Shown: in pieces, positions 24,385 to 33,256 of the stretch | Layout of the letters: each line of letters starts with the position of its first letter | Numbering within the stretch: the first letter of the stretch is position 1 | Origin: Candidatus Acetothermia bacterium | GTDB taxonomy: Bacteria > Bipolaricaulota > Bipolaricaulia > Bipolaricaulales > Bipolaricaulaceae | Direction: 5' to 3' | NCBI GenBank assembly: GCA_024653305.1 | Contig: JANLFW010000004.1 | Coordinates: 1 to 64,000, forward strand | DNA length: 64,000 bases | Position numbers and translations under genes: made by a program | The notes under the pieces: generated by a model | The model's input: only the letters and a program-made list of their open reading frames with translations | The model's database searches: none | Told to the model about the DNA's origin: nothing

Positions 24385-25238
24385 CCCTTGACGGCTCCGC
24401 GGGTAAGCCCCGAGATGAGCTGGTTTTGCAGGAGGTAGAAGATGAGCACGATGGGGAGGGCCCCCACGATGGAGGCGGCCGCAAACATTCCCCAGCGAGT
24501 GGTGTACTGTCCCGTGATGAACAGACGCAGGCCCACGGCCAGAGTGTACCGCTGAACGCCGGTGAGCAGGACGCTCGCCAAAAGGTAGTCTGAGTACGTA
24601 GCGATGAACTGGAGGATGAACACCACGGCCAGGATGGGCCGGGCAAGAGGTAGGATGATCCTGGTGAAGGCCTGAAAGCGCGTAGCCCCATCGATCATGG
24701 CCGACTCCTCGAGCGAGCGGGGGATGGTGTCAAAGTACCCCTTCATGAGCCAGGTGTTGAACCCGAGCGCTCCTCCCAAGTACACCAGGATCAGTCCGGT
24801 ATGCGTATTCAGGCCAATGGCCGGGATGAAGCCCCCCAGCCTGAGCAAGAGGATGTACAGCGCCACCATGGCCAGCATTTGGGGAAACATTTGTACAAGA
24901 AGGAGTGCCATGAGTCCGGTTCGGCGCCCCCGGAACCGGAACCGGGAAAAGGCATACGCCCCCAGCGCGGTCAGAGTGGTCGTGAACAGGGCGGTGAGCC
25001 CGGAGACCTTGACGCTGTTTGCGATCCATATCGGGAATGGGTGCTGAGGGTTGGTGAACAGCTCTTGGTAATGGCCCACCGAGGGGTTCCGGGGGATGAG
25101 CCGTTGGCCGACCAAGGTGTTGGTGGGGTTGAACGAAGCCGACAGGATCCACACAACGGGGAACAGGGCGAACACGATCGCGATCCAGAGGATGAGATGC
25201 CGAACGATGGCGCCCACCAGGGTCGGGCGCCTATACAT
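24381..25238 (-). CDS. malG: ABC maltodextrin permease, MalG type
   Basis: The 285-residue protein has six predicted membrane helices and the cytoplasmic EAA loop (EESAMIDGATRFQAF, about residues 190-205) that contacts the transport ATPase. Its end (ISGLTRGAVKG) is typical of MalG. It would pair with the MalF homologue, whose stop overlaps its start by 8 nt. Surrounding amylases and the MalE-like binding protein make malto-oligosaccharide the likely substrate. No MalK ATPase gene is in the window, so an ATPase encoded elsewhere must serve it. Confidence 0.93.
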   Translation of the reverse strand: MYRRPTLVGAIVRHLILWIAIVFALFPVVWILSASFNPTNTLVGQRLIPRNPSVGHYQELFTNPQHPFPIWIANSVKVSGLTALFTTTLTALGAYAFSRFRFRGRRTGLMALLLVQMFPQMLAMVALYILLLRLGGFIPAIGLNTHTGLILVYLGGALGFNTWLMKGYFDTIPRSLEESAMIDGATRFQAFTRIILPLARPILAVVFILQFIATYSDYLLASVLLTGVQRYTLAVGLRLFITGQYTTRWGMFAAASIVGALPIVLIFYLLQNQLISGLTRGAVKG

Positions 25239-26787
25239 TCTCGGACACCTCCTCCAAGGCCCGGGTGAACCGGAAGTTGATCCAGCTAATGGTGCCGATG
25301 ATGAGAAAGATTAGGATGGATACGGCCGAAGCGAGACCATATTGATTCCCTCGTTGTCCCTCGAAGGCAAGCCTATAGGTATATGAGATGAGGATATCCG
25401 TCGACCCGGCCGGGGTCAGAGCCCCAGGGATGGGCGGCCGGCCCTCCGTGAGCAGGTATATGTTCGTGAAGTTGTTGAAGTTGAACGCGAACGAGCCGAT
25501 GAGCAGAGGTGCCAAGGACACCAAAAGGAGCGGGAAGGTGATCCGCCAGAATCTTTGCCAAGCCGAAGCCCCGTCAATCTGGGCCGCCTCATGGAGCTCT
25601 TCAGGGATGGACTGAAGCGCCCCCAGGGAGATGATCATCATGTAGGGGAAGCCAAGCCAAAGGTTGTTGAGGAGCAACGCCACCTTTGCCCAAAACGGGT
25701 CTTGGAGCCAAGGGATCTTGACCCCAAACAGGCTGTACAGGATCTGATTGAAGACCCCAACCTCGGTGTTGAAGAACCCGCGCCACATGAGGACGGAGAT
25801 GAAGGCCGGAATGGCGTATGGCACGATGAGGAGCATCCGGTAGGCCCTTCGAAGTCGCAGGTAGGGATTGTTGAGGTGGTAGGCCAGAAAGAGCCCTAGG
25901 GCGAATGTGAGGAGGACCGAAAAGAACGCGTAAGCGAACGTCCAAGCAAAGACCCGGAAGAACGGGCCGGAGATCTGTGGGTTGGTCACCAGGGCGAAGA
26001 AGTTCCTCCACCCGACGACGATCGTGAACCCAGGGAGGAGGATCTCTCCCTCCGGGGAGGTGAAGAAGCCCTCCACCGGCCGATACACGGTGCCCGAAAG
26101 TAGGTCCACCAAGGCGTCGGCTTCCGGATCGTAGCGGTAGCGGTGTTCGTAGGCGGAGAACTCCTGAAGCGATGTCATCCGCAGGATTTTCTCCCCAAGC
26201 GGGAACGCCATGGCTTGCAGCGTGGACAGGTTCCGAACCAACTCGGGGAGCGCCAGGCGCCGGTACCCTTGAACACCGTCAATGACGCCGTCGCTGTCCT
26301 CGTCTAAGAAATCCTGATCCCCGGGATCCACAGGGGTGACCTCACCTTTGCGGGCAAACAACACGGGACCGTCCTCGGGGTAAAAGAGAAACACAAACTC
26401 CGTTCCCCCTTCCCGCTGGAAAACCGAGTAGCGGAACGTCTCGGTGTCCGGGGGAAGATAGAACTTGCTCTCAAACTGAGCAATCGCCTGTTCCTTGGAG
26501 AGGATGTGGCCGGTCCCGTAGTTGGTGAACGCGATATAGATGTTGTAGCCAACAGGGTAAAGGACGAACAGCGTAAGGAAGAGAAGGCCGGGAATGAGGT
26601 ACTTGAGAGGGTAAGTGCGTTTCGAAAGATAGATCCAGTTGATAAGACCGAGGGCGACGGACAAGCCCGCGGCCATCCAGTACTCCCCCCGCAAAAGGAG
26701 GGAAGAGAAGGCCCAGATGCCCAGGGCGTCAAGGAGGCCGAGGGCCAGGACGGTCGCCCCTTGGGCAAAGATCTTCCTCCAGCTCAT
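25231..26787 (-). CDS. malF: ABC maltodextrin permease, MalF type with large periplasmic loop
   Basis: The 518-residue protein is the size of E. coli MalF (514). Helices occupy about 15-95 and 270-510, separated by a large extracytoplasmic P2-like loop (about 97-265), and an EAA loop (EELHEAAQIDGASAW) lies near 400. Within the loop, residues 162-171 (DEDSDGVIDG) fit a DxDxDG calcium-binding loop as in EF-hand or thrombospondin repeats. That is unusual for MalF and suggests metal-stabilised docking of the binding protein. It is preceded by a strong hairpin after malE. Confidence 0.93.
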   Translation of the reverse strand: MSWRKIFAQGATVLALGLLDALGIWAFSSLLLRGEYWMAAGLSVALGLINWIYLSKRTYPLKYLIPGLLFLTLFVLYPVGYNIYIAFTNYGTGHILSKEQAIAQFESKFYLPPDTETFRYSVFQREGGTEFVFLFYPEDGPVLFARKGEVTPVDPGDQDFLDEDSDGVIDGVQGYRRLALPELVRNLSTLQAMAFPLGEKILRMTSLQEFSAYEHRYRYDPEADALVDLLSGTVYRPVEGFFTSPEGEILLPGFTIVVGWRNFFALVTNPQISGPFFRVFAWTFAYAFFSVLLTFALGLFLAYHLNNPYLRLRRAYRMLLIVPYAIPAFISVLMWRGFFNTEVGVFNQILYSLFGVKIPWLQDPFWAKVALLLNNLWLGFPYMMIISLGALQSIPEELHEAAQIDGASAWQRFWRITFPLLLVSLAPLLIGSFAFNFNNFTNIYLLTEGRPPIPGALTPAGSTDILISYTYRLAFEGQRGNQYGLASAVSILIFLIIGTISWINFRFTRALEEVSENV

Positions 26788-26794
26788 GATGGGA

Positions 26795-26820
26795 GGGGCC
26801 GGCCGGAACCGGCCGGCCCC
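26795..26820 (-). promoter_or_regulatory. malE-malF intercistronic stem-loop
   Basis: Perfect 12-nt inverted arms (26795-26806 and 26809-26820) made of GGCC blocks are separated by 2 nt. The hairpin lies 12 nt after the malE stop and 7 nt before the malF start. No U-tract follows on the minus strand, so it is not a classical terminator. It sits where E. coli has REP elements that protect malE mRNA and lower malFG expression. Confidence 0.75.
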
Positions 26821-26832
26821 TAGGCTTCCTTT

Positions 26833-28026
26833 CTACTTGCAGCCGAGGAGCGTGCGGATCTGCTCCGCGGCGTTCCTCATCGCCTCCTCAGGACCGAGCT
26901 TCTGGGAGACGATTAGTTCCAGAGCATCCGACCAAGCACCCCAGACCGAGGCCATCTCCGGGATCTTGGGCATGGGGATCCCGTCGGCAGCGCTGGCCGC
27001 GAACGCCTGGATGTCGGGATTGTCCGCGAGCTCCGCCAGGGCGGGCAAGTACGCGGGCGGCCGCTGGCCCCGCTCGTAGATGGCGAGCATGACCTCCTTG
27101 GTGGCCAGGAAGTCCTTGAGGAACAGGTTAGCCAGGATCTTGTTCTCGCTGAAGGCACTGACCATGAACCCCTGAACCCCGGTGAACGGCCGCGGTGTGT
27201 TCCCCTCGATGAGCGGGATCTTGGCGACGCCGTAATTGATCCCAGCGGCGTGGATGCCAGGGAGAGTCCAAGGACCTCCGATGAACATGGCCAAAAGCCC
27301 CTCGTTGAACAGCCCGGTCACGGTCTGGTAATCGGCCCCCGCGAACAGGATCCCCCCCTTCACCAGACGGTCGAGGAGCCTGGCGCCTTTGACGGAGCCC
27401 TCGCTGTCCAGGCCGATGTCACAGGGGTTGAGGGTCCCTTCCGGCGTGCTGCCGAAGACGTAGCCCCCGTAAGCGGAGTGCAGGGGGAAGGTGTGATAGG
27501 GATCCGGCTGTTGAATCAAGAACCCATACTGTCCCTTTTCGGGTTCGGTGAGGGCCTTGGCAATCTCGATCAGTTCTTCGAAGGTGGCCGGCGGCTCGGG
27601 CACCAGGTCCTTGTTGTAGACCAGAGCCACGCACTCGGTGGCGTAGGGAAGACCGTACAGCTCCCCGGCCCAGGAGAAGGCCTCCAAGCTCGCTGGGTCG
27701 AACTGGGCCAAAAGGGCTGCCGGGAGGAAGATCGGCTCAAGAAGGCCGTTGAAGATCAGCTCGCCGATCCAGTCGTGGGGGCCGATAATAATGTCCGGGC
27801 CCTCCCCGGTGGGAGCAGTGACGGCCAGGTTGCCCCGGATATCGCCGAAGGGCACTTCCACAACTTCCACCGGCACCCCATAGGCGGCGGTGAACTTCTG
27901 CGCCGCCTCCGTGAGGGCCGGTGCTCGGGTTTCGTCACACCACACGATCAGCTTCCCCGGCTCGGAGGCCAGGCCCAGCATCCCCAATACCAAAATGCTC
28001 AACACCGCGATTCCGAAATTCCGCAT
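26833..28026 (-). CDS. malE: Extracellular maltose/maltodextrin-binding protein
   Basis: The 397-residue protein starts with a signal peptide (about 1-21, MRNFGIAVLSILVLG..LAS) with no lipobox Cys, so it is probably soluble in a periplasm. The mature part is a type I sugar-binding protein (LIVWCDE, FTAAYGVPVEVVEVPFGDI, GPDIIIGPHDWIGELI, and a MFIGGPWTLPG motif). It delivers maltodextrins to MalFG. A GAGGAGG Shine-Dalgarno precedes the ATG. Its first 30 nt closely match the start of the secreted amylase gene at 30300. Confidence 0.93.
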   Translation of the reverse strand: MRNFGIAVLSILVLGMLGLASEPGKLIVWCDETRAPALTEAAQKFTAAYGVPVEVVEVPFGDIRGNLAVTAPTGEGPDIIIGPHDWIGELIFNGLLEPIFLPAALLAQFDPASLEAFSWAGELYGLPYATECVALVYNKDLVPEPPATFEELIEIAKALTEPEKGQYGFLIQQPDPYHTFPLHSAYGGYVFGSTPEGTLNPCDIGLDSEGSVKGARLLDRLVKGGILFAGADYQTVTGLFNEGLLAMFIGGPWTLPGIHAAGINYGVAKIPLIEGNTPRPFTGVQGFMVSAFSENKILANLFLKDFLATKEVMLAIYERGQRPPAYLPALAELADNPDIQAFAASAADGIPMPKIPEMASVWGAWSDALELIVSQKLGPEEAMRNAAEQIRTLLGCK

Positions 28027-28167
28027 CCTTCATCCCTCCTCATTTTTGATTAAACTAAGCCTGGGTTTCCCTTCTTTTTCTGTCACCATCTATTTTCGCT
28101 CTTCTCACCCCCTTCTTCGTGGTCTGCCAGCCCAAGACCGACTCGGCCCTTTCGCCGTCGATCCACC
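28027..28167 (-). other. AT-rich gap upstream of malE
   Basis: These 141 nt separate the secreted amylase stop from the malE start and are clearly poorer in G+C than their surroundings. A malE promoter or an mRNA processing site would be expected here. I see GTGACA (about 28086-28081) and TTTAAT-like elements but cannot pair them at normal spacing. No gene is supported. Confidence 0.4.
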
Positions 28168-30300
28168 TCACTCCTCCCGCGCCAATATCCAGGCCTGGAC
28201 AGGGGGCATGACCACCCGGCCCCGGAAGATCGTCTCTCCGCCGACGAGCCGCCAGCTCCCAGGGGGAAGTTCCAAGGAAGCCATCCTGGGAGCGTTGTTG
28301 GCGACAACGAGCACCTCGCCTTGCTCCCCACGGAAGAAAGCGAGCACGCCCTCCTTGGCGGCGTAGGCGCGGACTGCGCTCCTTGTGAGCGCGGGGATCG
28401 CCCGCCGCATCTGGGCCAACCCGATGTAATGGGCGAGAAGCTCCTCGTTCACCACATCCCACTGGATGGGGTAGCGCTGGGCATCGTGGAACCCTTTCTC
28501 ACCCAAGATGCCCCGCTCATCCCCTTGGAAGACCACGGGGACCCCCGGCAGGGCGTAGAGCAGGGTGGAGAGCAGCTTGAGCCGCTTGATGGCCTCAGGG
28601 GCAGGGGGTTCGCCGAAACCGCCTCCGCCCAGGTCAGTGAGGACGCGCGACGTGTCGTGGGAGCTCACGAGATTGAAGCCCATGGCGGCGACGTTCTCCC
28701 CGTAGGCCGCGAAGTAGCGGCTGAGCTCAGACAGGGTGTGCTCCCCATCGGCGTTCCCCTGCGCATAGGGTAGCAGCACGTCGCGACCCAAGGCATAGTT
28801 CATGAGGGAGTCGAACTGATCGCCCTGCACCCAGGACGGATCGAGCTGCCAGATCTCACCCACCATATAGGCCTCGGGATGGCGGGCTTTCACGAGCTCT
28901 CGCAGCTCGGAGAAGAAGCCATGGGCGTTGATGATCTCGTTGGGCACGTCTACCCTGAACCCGTCAAACCCGAAGTCCAACCAGTGGCGCACTACATCGA
29001 AGAGGTAAGTTTTCACTTCGGGGCCCGCGGTGTTCAGTTTGGGAAGGCTTCCCAACCCCCACCAACCCTCATAGGCATTGCCGTCGCCGAGGAGGAAAGG
29101 CCATTTGCGGACGAAGTACCAGTCCCAATAGGGACTTTCCGGCCCGTTTTGGACCACGTCTTGAAACGCCCAGAAGCCTATCCCAGTATGGTTGGGAACG
29201 AAGTCGAAGATCACGCGCATGCCCAGGGCATGCGCTTCGTCCAAAAGCAGCCTTAGATCGGCTTCGGTGCCGAACTTTGGGCTCACCTTGAGGTAGTCGC
29301 GGGTGTCGTAGCCATGGGCGCTCCCCGAGTCGAAACTGGGGTTTAAGTAAAGTATGGTCACCCCTAGCTCGCTCAAGTAGCCTAGCTTTTCGACGACACC
29401 CCGAAGGTCCCCACCGAAATACTGGTGGCAACAGTGCTCTGGAGTGATCGGATCGCTCCAAGAGGAAAGGACAGGCCCCCCCTCAGTCCAGAGCTCGTTA
29501 TAGAAGAATTCGTCGGTCTGGAGGGCCAGTACATCGTTTTCCGGATCCCCATTGTAGAAACGGTCGGGGAAGATCTGGTAGGCAATCCCTTGGCTTACCC
29601 ATTTAAGCTGGGGAAAGCGGTCGGCGCCGTCGAAGAAGAAGGGCTCGGAGGGATCGTCCGGCACGGTGAACTCCGAACCGTCGATGGCAGTGCCGACGAA
29701 GCAATAGTCCAACGATTCGAACACCGGAAGGGAAATGCGCCACATTTCGCCCCAGTCCCACCAAAGCTGCCGCTCCATGGGCCACTCACCCTGATCCGTG
29801 ACCAGGCGGACCGACTCCACTTGACCGGGCGCCGTTCGTAACCGCAGCACGAGCCGATCGTCGGCGATGCACAAGTACGCGGGGTCATGGGGGTCAAACA
29901 TCGGGGAAGGGCCTACGAGAACCGGCTTGACGATGCGTACAGCATTTTGGCCCCCGAACCCGTCGTCAACGTAGCCGTCGGCCTCGGGATCGACCGGGCC
30001 GCCGCCGCGGGCGGTGGCCATGTCCCGGGGCCACCGCCCGTTGATGAAGAACTTGTACTGATGGGTTCCGGGCTCCAGGCAAACGGTGATGGCCCAGGAG
30101 CTGTCGGGCTGCTTTTCCATGGGCCATTCGCCCCAGGTGTTGAACGAGCCGCGTAGGCTCACCGAGGTGACGGTTTCATCTTCCAGCGGGGTGTAAACAA
30201 AGGTGACGGCTACCTTCAAGCCTGGACACTCAACCTCTTGAGCTAGTCCGCCCAATAGCAGCGCACTCAAGATCAGGACCGCGATTCCGAACTTCCGCAT
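28168..30300 (-). CDS. Secreted GH13 amylase with N-terminal starch-binding domains
   Basis: The 710-residue protein has a signal peptide (1-20). A CBM48/CBM20-like domain follows (about 28-100, GSFNTWGEWP and GTHQYKFFING), then a second beta domain like the N domain of cyclomaltodextrinases (about 140-225), then the GH13 barrel (about 238-640). Catalytic residues are D451 (FRVDVPNE), E482 (VGEIWQ) and D549 (SSHDTS). It would cut alpha-1,4-glucans outside the cytoplasm to supply the MalEFG importer. A short C-terminal beta domain ends the protein. Neopullulanase-type specificity is possible; the exact bond preference cannot be read. Confidence 0.92.
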   Translation of the reverse strand: MRKFGIAVLILSALLLGGLAQEVECPGLKVAVTFVYTPLEDETVTSVSLRGSFNTWGEWPMEKQPDSSWAITVCLEPGTHQYKFFINGRWPRDMATARGGGPVDPEADGYVDDGFGGQNAVRIVKPVLVGPSPMFDPHDPAYLCIADDRLVLRLRTAPGQVESVRLVTDQGEWPMERQLWWDWGEMWRISLPVFESLDYCFVGTAIDGSEFTVPDDPSEPFFFDGADRFPQLKWVSQGIAYQIFPDRFYNGDPENDVLALQTDEFFYNELWTEGGPVLSSWSDPITPEHCCHQYFGGDLRGVVEKLGYLSELGVTILYLNPSFDSGSAHGYDTRDYLKVSPKFGTEADLRLLLDEAHALGMRVIFDFVPNHTGIGFWAFQDVVQNGPESPYWDWYFVRKWPFLLGDGNAYEGWWGLGSLPKLNTAGPEVKTYLFDVVRHWLDFGFDGFRVDVPNEIINAHGFFSELRELVKARHPEAYMVGEIWQLDPSWVQGDQFDSLMNYALGRDVLLPYAQGNADGEHTLSELSRYFAAYGENVAAMGFNLVSSHDTSRVLTDLGGGGFGEPPAPEAIKRLKLLSTLLYALPGVPVVFQGDERGILGEKGFHDAQRYPIQWDVVNEELLAHYIGLAQMRRAIPALTRSAVRAYAAKEGVLAFFRGEQGEVLVVANNAPRMASLELPPGSWRLVGGETIFRGRVVMPPVQAWILAREE

Positions 30301-30367
30301 CCTGCATTCCCCCTTGGCTTTCTGCCTCTTCGTTCCCTTGCACGATCACCTCGACGCTCACACCCAT

Positions 30368-33253
30368 TCACCAGCGCACCTCCACCGGCACAAGCGTGGC
30401 GTAGCGCCGCCCGGCCGGGTCGTACGCGGAAAGGAGCTCCTCTTGAGAAGCTCCTTCCGATGCCAGGTAGTCGTAGATCTGGGGCGCCCACAGGGGATCC
30501 GGACAGCCCCCGCCGGTCCACTCGCCGGCTGTCGCCCCGATCGGGCGCAGGTGGTTCTTGCCGTAGCCATCCTGGGACCCCACCAGCACGTAGTGCCACC
30601 CCCGAAGCTCGGGGACCAAGGACTTCTCGATGGTGACGATGATCCGTCCTCTCTTCAGGTCGGAGGCCACCTCCACGAGGAACGGCCCCTCGCCCCCAGC
30701 CGTCCACAGGTGTCGCCCGTACGCCGGCCAGCCCGCGACCTTGACGAAGAAGTCCCACGGGTGGTCGGGGTGGAACGCGACCTGGGCCGCCTCGGCCTCC
30801 GGGTGCGCCTCCGTGCTCCCGCCCGCGGCCACGTCCAGGTACAGGTAGATGATGGGGTGGGAGAACCCGTGGGGCCCGTTCCACGGGTTGGGAAGCACGG
30901 GGAACTCGAACGCCAGTTGCCAGCGGGTCCTGGCGTCGTAGACCGCGTACCGAACAAGATCGAACAGGCCCTTCTCCTGGAACACCCGGTTTAGCGGGTA
31001 CGTGTACGCCCCCGGGCCGTGGTCGTCCCCGGTCGGGTCGGCCATCGCCCACACCTCCACCCCTTGGATGAGGGTGGGGATGCGGGCGAGCACCGGCCGC
31101 TCCGGCGCTTGTCCCAGGAGCTCCCCGGGCCGCTCCAGGGCGACGGCCGCCGTGAGGCTCTGCCCCGGCTCGACACCCAATTCCTCGAACGGGACGGCCG
31201 CCTCGACCACCTCCCCCACCGCCGCCTTGCGGGCAAGCAGGGTGCGGATAGGGGAGGCCAGCCGCCAGCCGCCCTTCCCGTCCGCCCCGTAGCGGAACAC
31301 GAACCCGGACCCGTCCGGGCGCACCTTGGCCAGGTCCAGCTCCACCGCCGATACAAGGGCGAATCCCAGCTGGTCCCCGGCGTGCCGGGCCGCCACGTTG
31401 GCCGGCTCCCCGGGCCTGCCCGAGGCGTAGAGCACGAGGTACAGGTCCTGGCCGATCAGCTCCTGGGCCGGGCGGTCAAACCTCACCAGGAGGTAAACCA
31501 GGTTCTCCCCATATCCCACCGCGGCTTGGACGATGGGGCCGCACCCTGGGAAGAAGACGGCCTCGGCCCATTCCTCCGCGCCCATCACCCCGTCCAAGGT
31601 GGGTTTCACCTCGCCCAGGTTAGCCGAGGTGGGTGTCCGCAGGCGCAAAAAGAGCACCTGGGGGATCTCCGCGTCGCTGTACCCCGCAGCGCGGTAGGCG
31701 CCCACCAGGTGGGCCTTCATGAGCCAGTCGAAGAGGTCATCGGTCCCCGAGTCCTGGTCGGTCCCGTACCACCAAAACCAGTCGGAACCCTCGGCAGCAT
31801 AGAGGGCCTCGAGCGCCGCCTCCGGGGCGCCGGCGGCAAACACCGCCGCCCGGGCGGCGGCAAGCCTCGCCCACCCTTCATCCTCCTCCGGCTCGCCGGT
31901 CCAGGTGGAGAGGTCCCCGGCCCACGATCCCACCGGGATACGGGCGAGCTCCACCTGCGCTGGGTGGGCGGCGAGGAACGCCGCCGGGGTGACCGTGCGC
32001 ACCCACTCCGCTTCGGACAGGGCCCGGTACAGGGCGCGCAGGAACTCCCGGCCGTTGTCCGGGTACCCAGCCATGAACATCCAGTTCTCCCCGTCCAAGG
32101 CCACCACCAGGACGTGCTCCTCTGGGGCGTCCAGCGCCTCCCAGGTACGCCGGAGCTCGTCCATGAAGTCGGCCACCGCCTCCGCGGTGGGCTTGTTCCC
32201 GTAGGCAAAGCTGACCTTGTCGGACAGGTTGTGGTCCCGGAAGAAGAGCGCAATCCCTTCAAACCGCCAGGGCTGGGTCAGTTCCGCCCGGGATGGGGTC
32301 CGGCCGAGGGCCGCGGCGAGCGTCCATTCATCGGCCACCGTCCAAGCGAACCCGGCTTCCCCAAGGAGTGCCACCGCCCGCTCGGACACGGCCTGCTCCG
32401 GCGGCCATACCCCTTGGGCCGGGGGCCCAAAGAGCCGGGCATGCTGCTCCTGGGCGAGTTCAAGCTGCCCGAGGATATCCTCGTCCCAGCCCCGTCCGGC
32501 GAGGAGGGGCAGGATCGGGTGGAAAAACGGGCTGGTGATGAGCTCGCTTCCCAACGCCTGGACCTCCCGGTAGGCGTCCACCACCCAGGAAAGGGCCGTG
32601 TGCTGGGCGCGGATGAGGCGCGCGATGTCGTCCGCGGTGAACCCGGCCTTCCCCCGCAGATCGGCCACCCCGAGCTCCTGGTGGAGCTCAGGGGAGATCT
32701 GCCAGAGGAGGAAGAGGCCGGCCGCGTCGAGGAGTTCCTGGTCCGTGAGCGCCCGCTGGTCCTTGAGGGCGTTGAGCGCGGCGTAGCGGGGATCGAAGTA
32801 CTTGCCCCCGGGGCGCAGCATGTACGGGTTGATCCAGAAACTTTGGGTCTGCATGGCCGCGCGCTCTTGCGGGGTCAGGGACTGCGGATCATGGAGGAGC
32901 GTCCACGTCCACCGGAGGTGGTTGTCCACCGCCCCGATGTATTCGTAAAGTCCGCCTTTTGCCCGCTCCTCCTCGGTGATCTCCACGTAATCGAGGAGCT
33001 GCCAAAGCAGGCTCGGCTGGAGGTTGTAGGCCACGCGGATCCCCGGGAACCCGGCGAGGATCCGGGGGGAGTCGATGTACTCCTGCACCCCGTGCACCCG
33101 CACCCAGGGTAGCTCGTACTCGCCAGTGAGCCGGTTCCAATAGAGCGGCTGGTGCTGGTGCCAGACGATGACCACGTTCAGCGGCCCTTTTTCCGCCAGC
33201 CCCCCTCCGGCCGCTGCCAGGAGGAGGATCACCGTTGCCCACAGCCTGCGCAT
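30368..33253 (-). CDS. Secreted GH57 amylopullulanase-type enzyme with glucodextranase-like C-terminal domain
   Basis: The 961-residue protein has a signal peptide (1-20) and a GH57 catalytic domain with all motifs: HQHQP (32-36), GVWPPE (281-286), nucleophile E309 in VADEW, RDHNLSD (339-345) and D387 in ALDGEN. A beta domain (about 560-720) and a glucodextranase C-type DOMON-like domain (about 740-960, with HPIIYLYLD) follow. Such enzymes cut alpha-1,4 and alpha-1,6 bonds of starch and pullulan, often in thermophiles. It sits 67 nt upstream of the secreted GH13 and 3 nt downstream of the GH36-like gene. Confidence 0.92.
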   Translation of the reverse strand: MRRLWATVILLLAAAGGGLAEKGPLNVVIVWHQHQPLYWNRLTGEYELPWVRVHGVQEYIDSPRILAGFPGIRVAYNLQPSLLWQLLDYVEITEEERAKGGLYEYIGAVDNHLRWTWTLLHDPQSLTPQERAAMQTQSFWINPYMLRPGGKYFDPRYAALNALKDQRALTDQELLDAAGLFLLWQISPELHQELGVADLRGKAGFTADDIARLIRAQHTALSWVVDAYREVQALGSELITSPFFHPILPLLAGRGWDEDILGQLELAQEQHARLFGPPAQGVWPPEQAVSERAVALLGEAGFAWTVADEWTLAAALGRTPSRAELTQPWRFEGIALFFRDHNLSDKVSFAYGNKPTAEAVADFMDELRRTWEALDAPEEHVLVVALDGENWMFMAGYPDNGREFLRALYRALSEAEWVRTVTPAAFLAAHPAQVELARIPVGSWAGDLSTWTGEPEEDEGWARLAAARAAVFAAGAPEAALEALYAAEGSDWFWWYGTDQDSGTDDLFDWLMKAHLVGAYRAAGYSDAEIPQVLFLRLRTPTSANLGEVKPTLDGVMGAEEWAEAVFFPGCGPIVQAAVGYGENLVYLLVRFDRPAQELIGQDLYLVLYASGRPGEPANVAARHAGDQLGFALVSAVELDLAKVRPDGSGFVFRYGADGKGGWRLASPIRTLLARKAAVGEVVEAAVPFEELGVEPGQSLTAAVALERPGELLGQAPERPVLARIPTLIQGVEVWAMADPTGDDHGPGAYTYPLNRVFQEKGLFDLVRYAVYDARTRWQLAFEFPVLPNPWNGPHGFSHPIIYLYLDVAAGGSTEAHPEAEAAQVAFHPDHPWDFFVKVAGWPAYGRHLWTAGGEGPFLVEVASDLKRGRIIVTIEKSLVPELRGWHYVLVGSQDGYGKNHLRPIGATAGEWTGGGCPDPLWAPQIYDYLASEGASQEELLSAYDPAGRRYATLVPVEVRW

Positions 33254-33256
33254 TGT

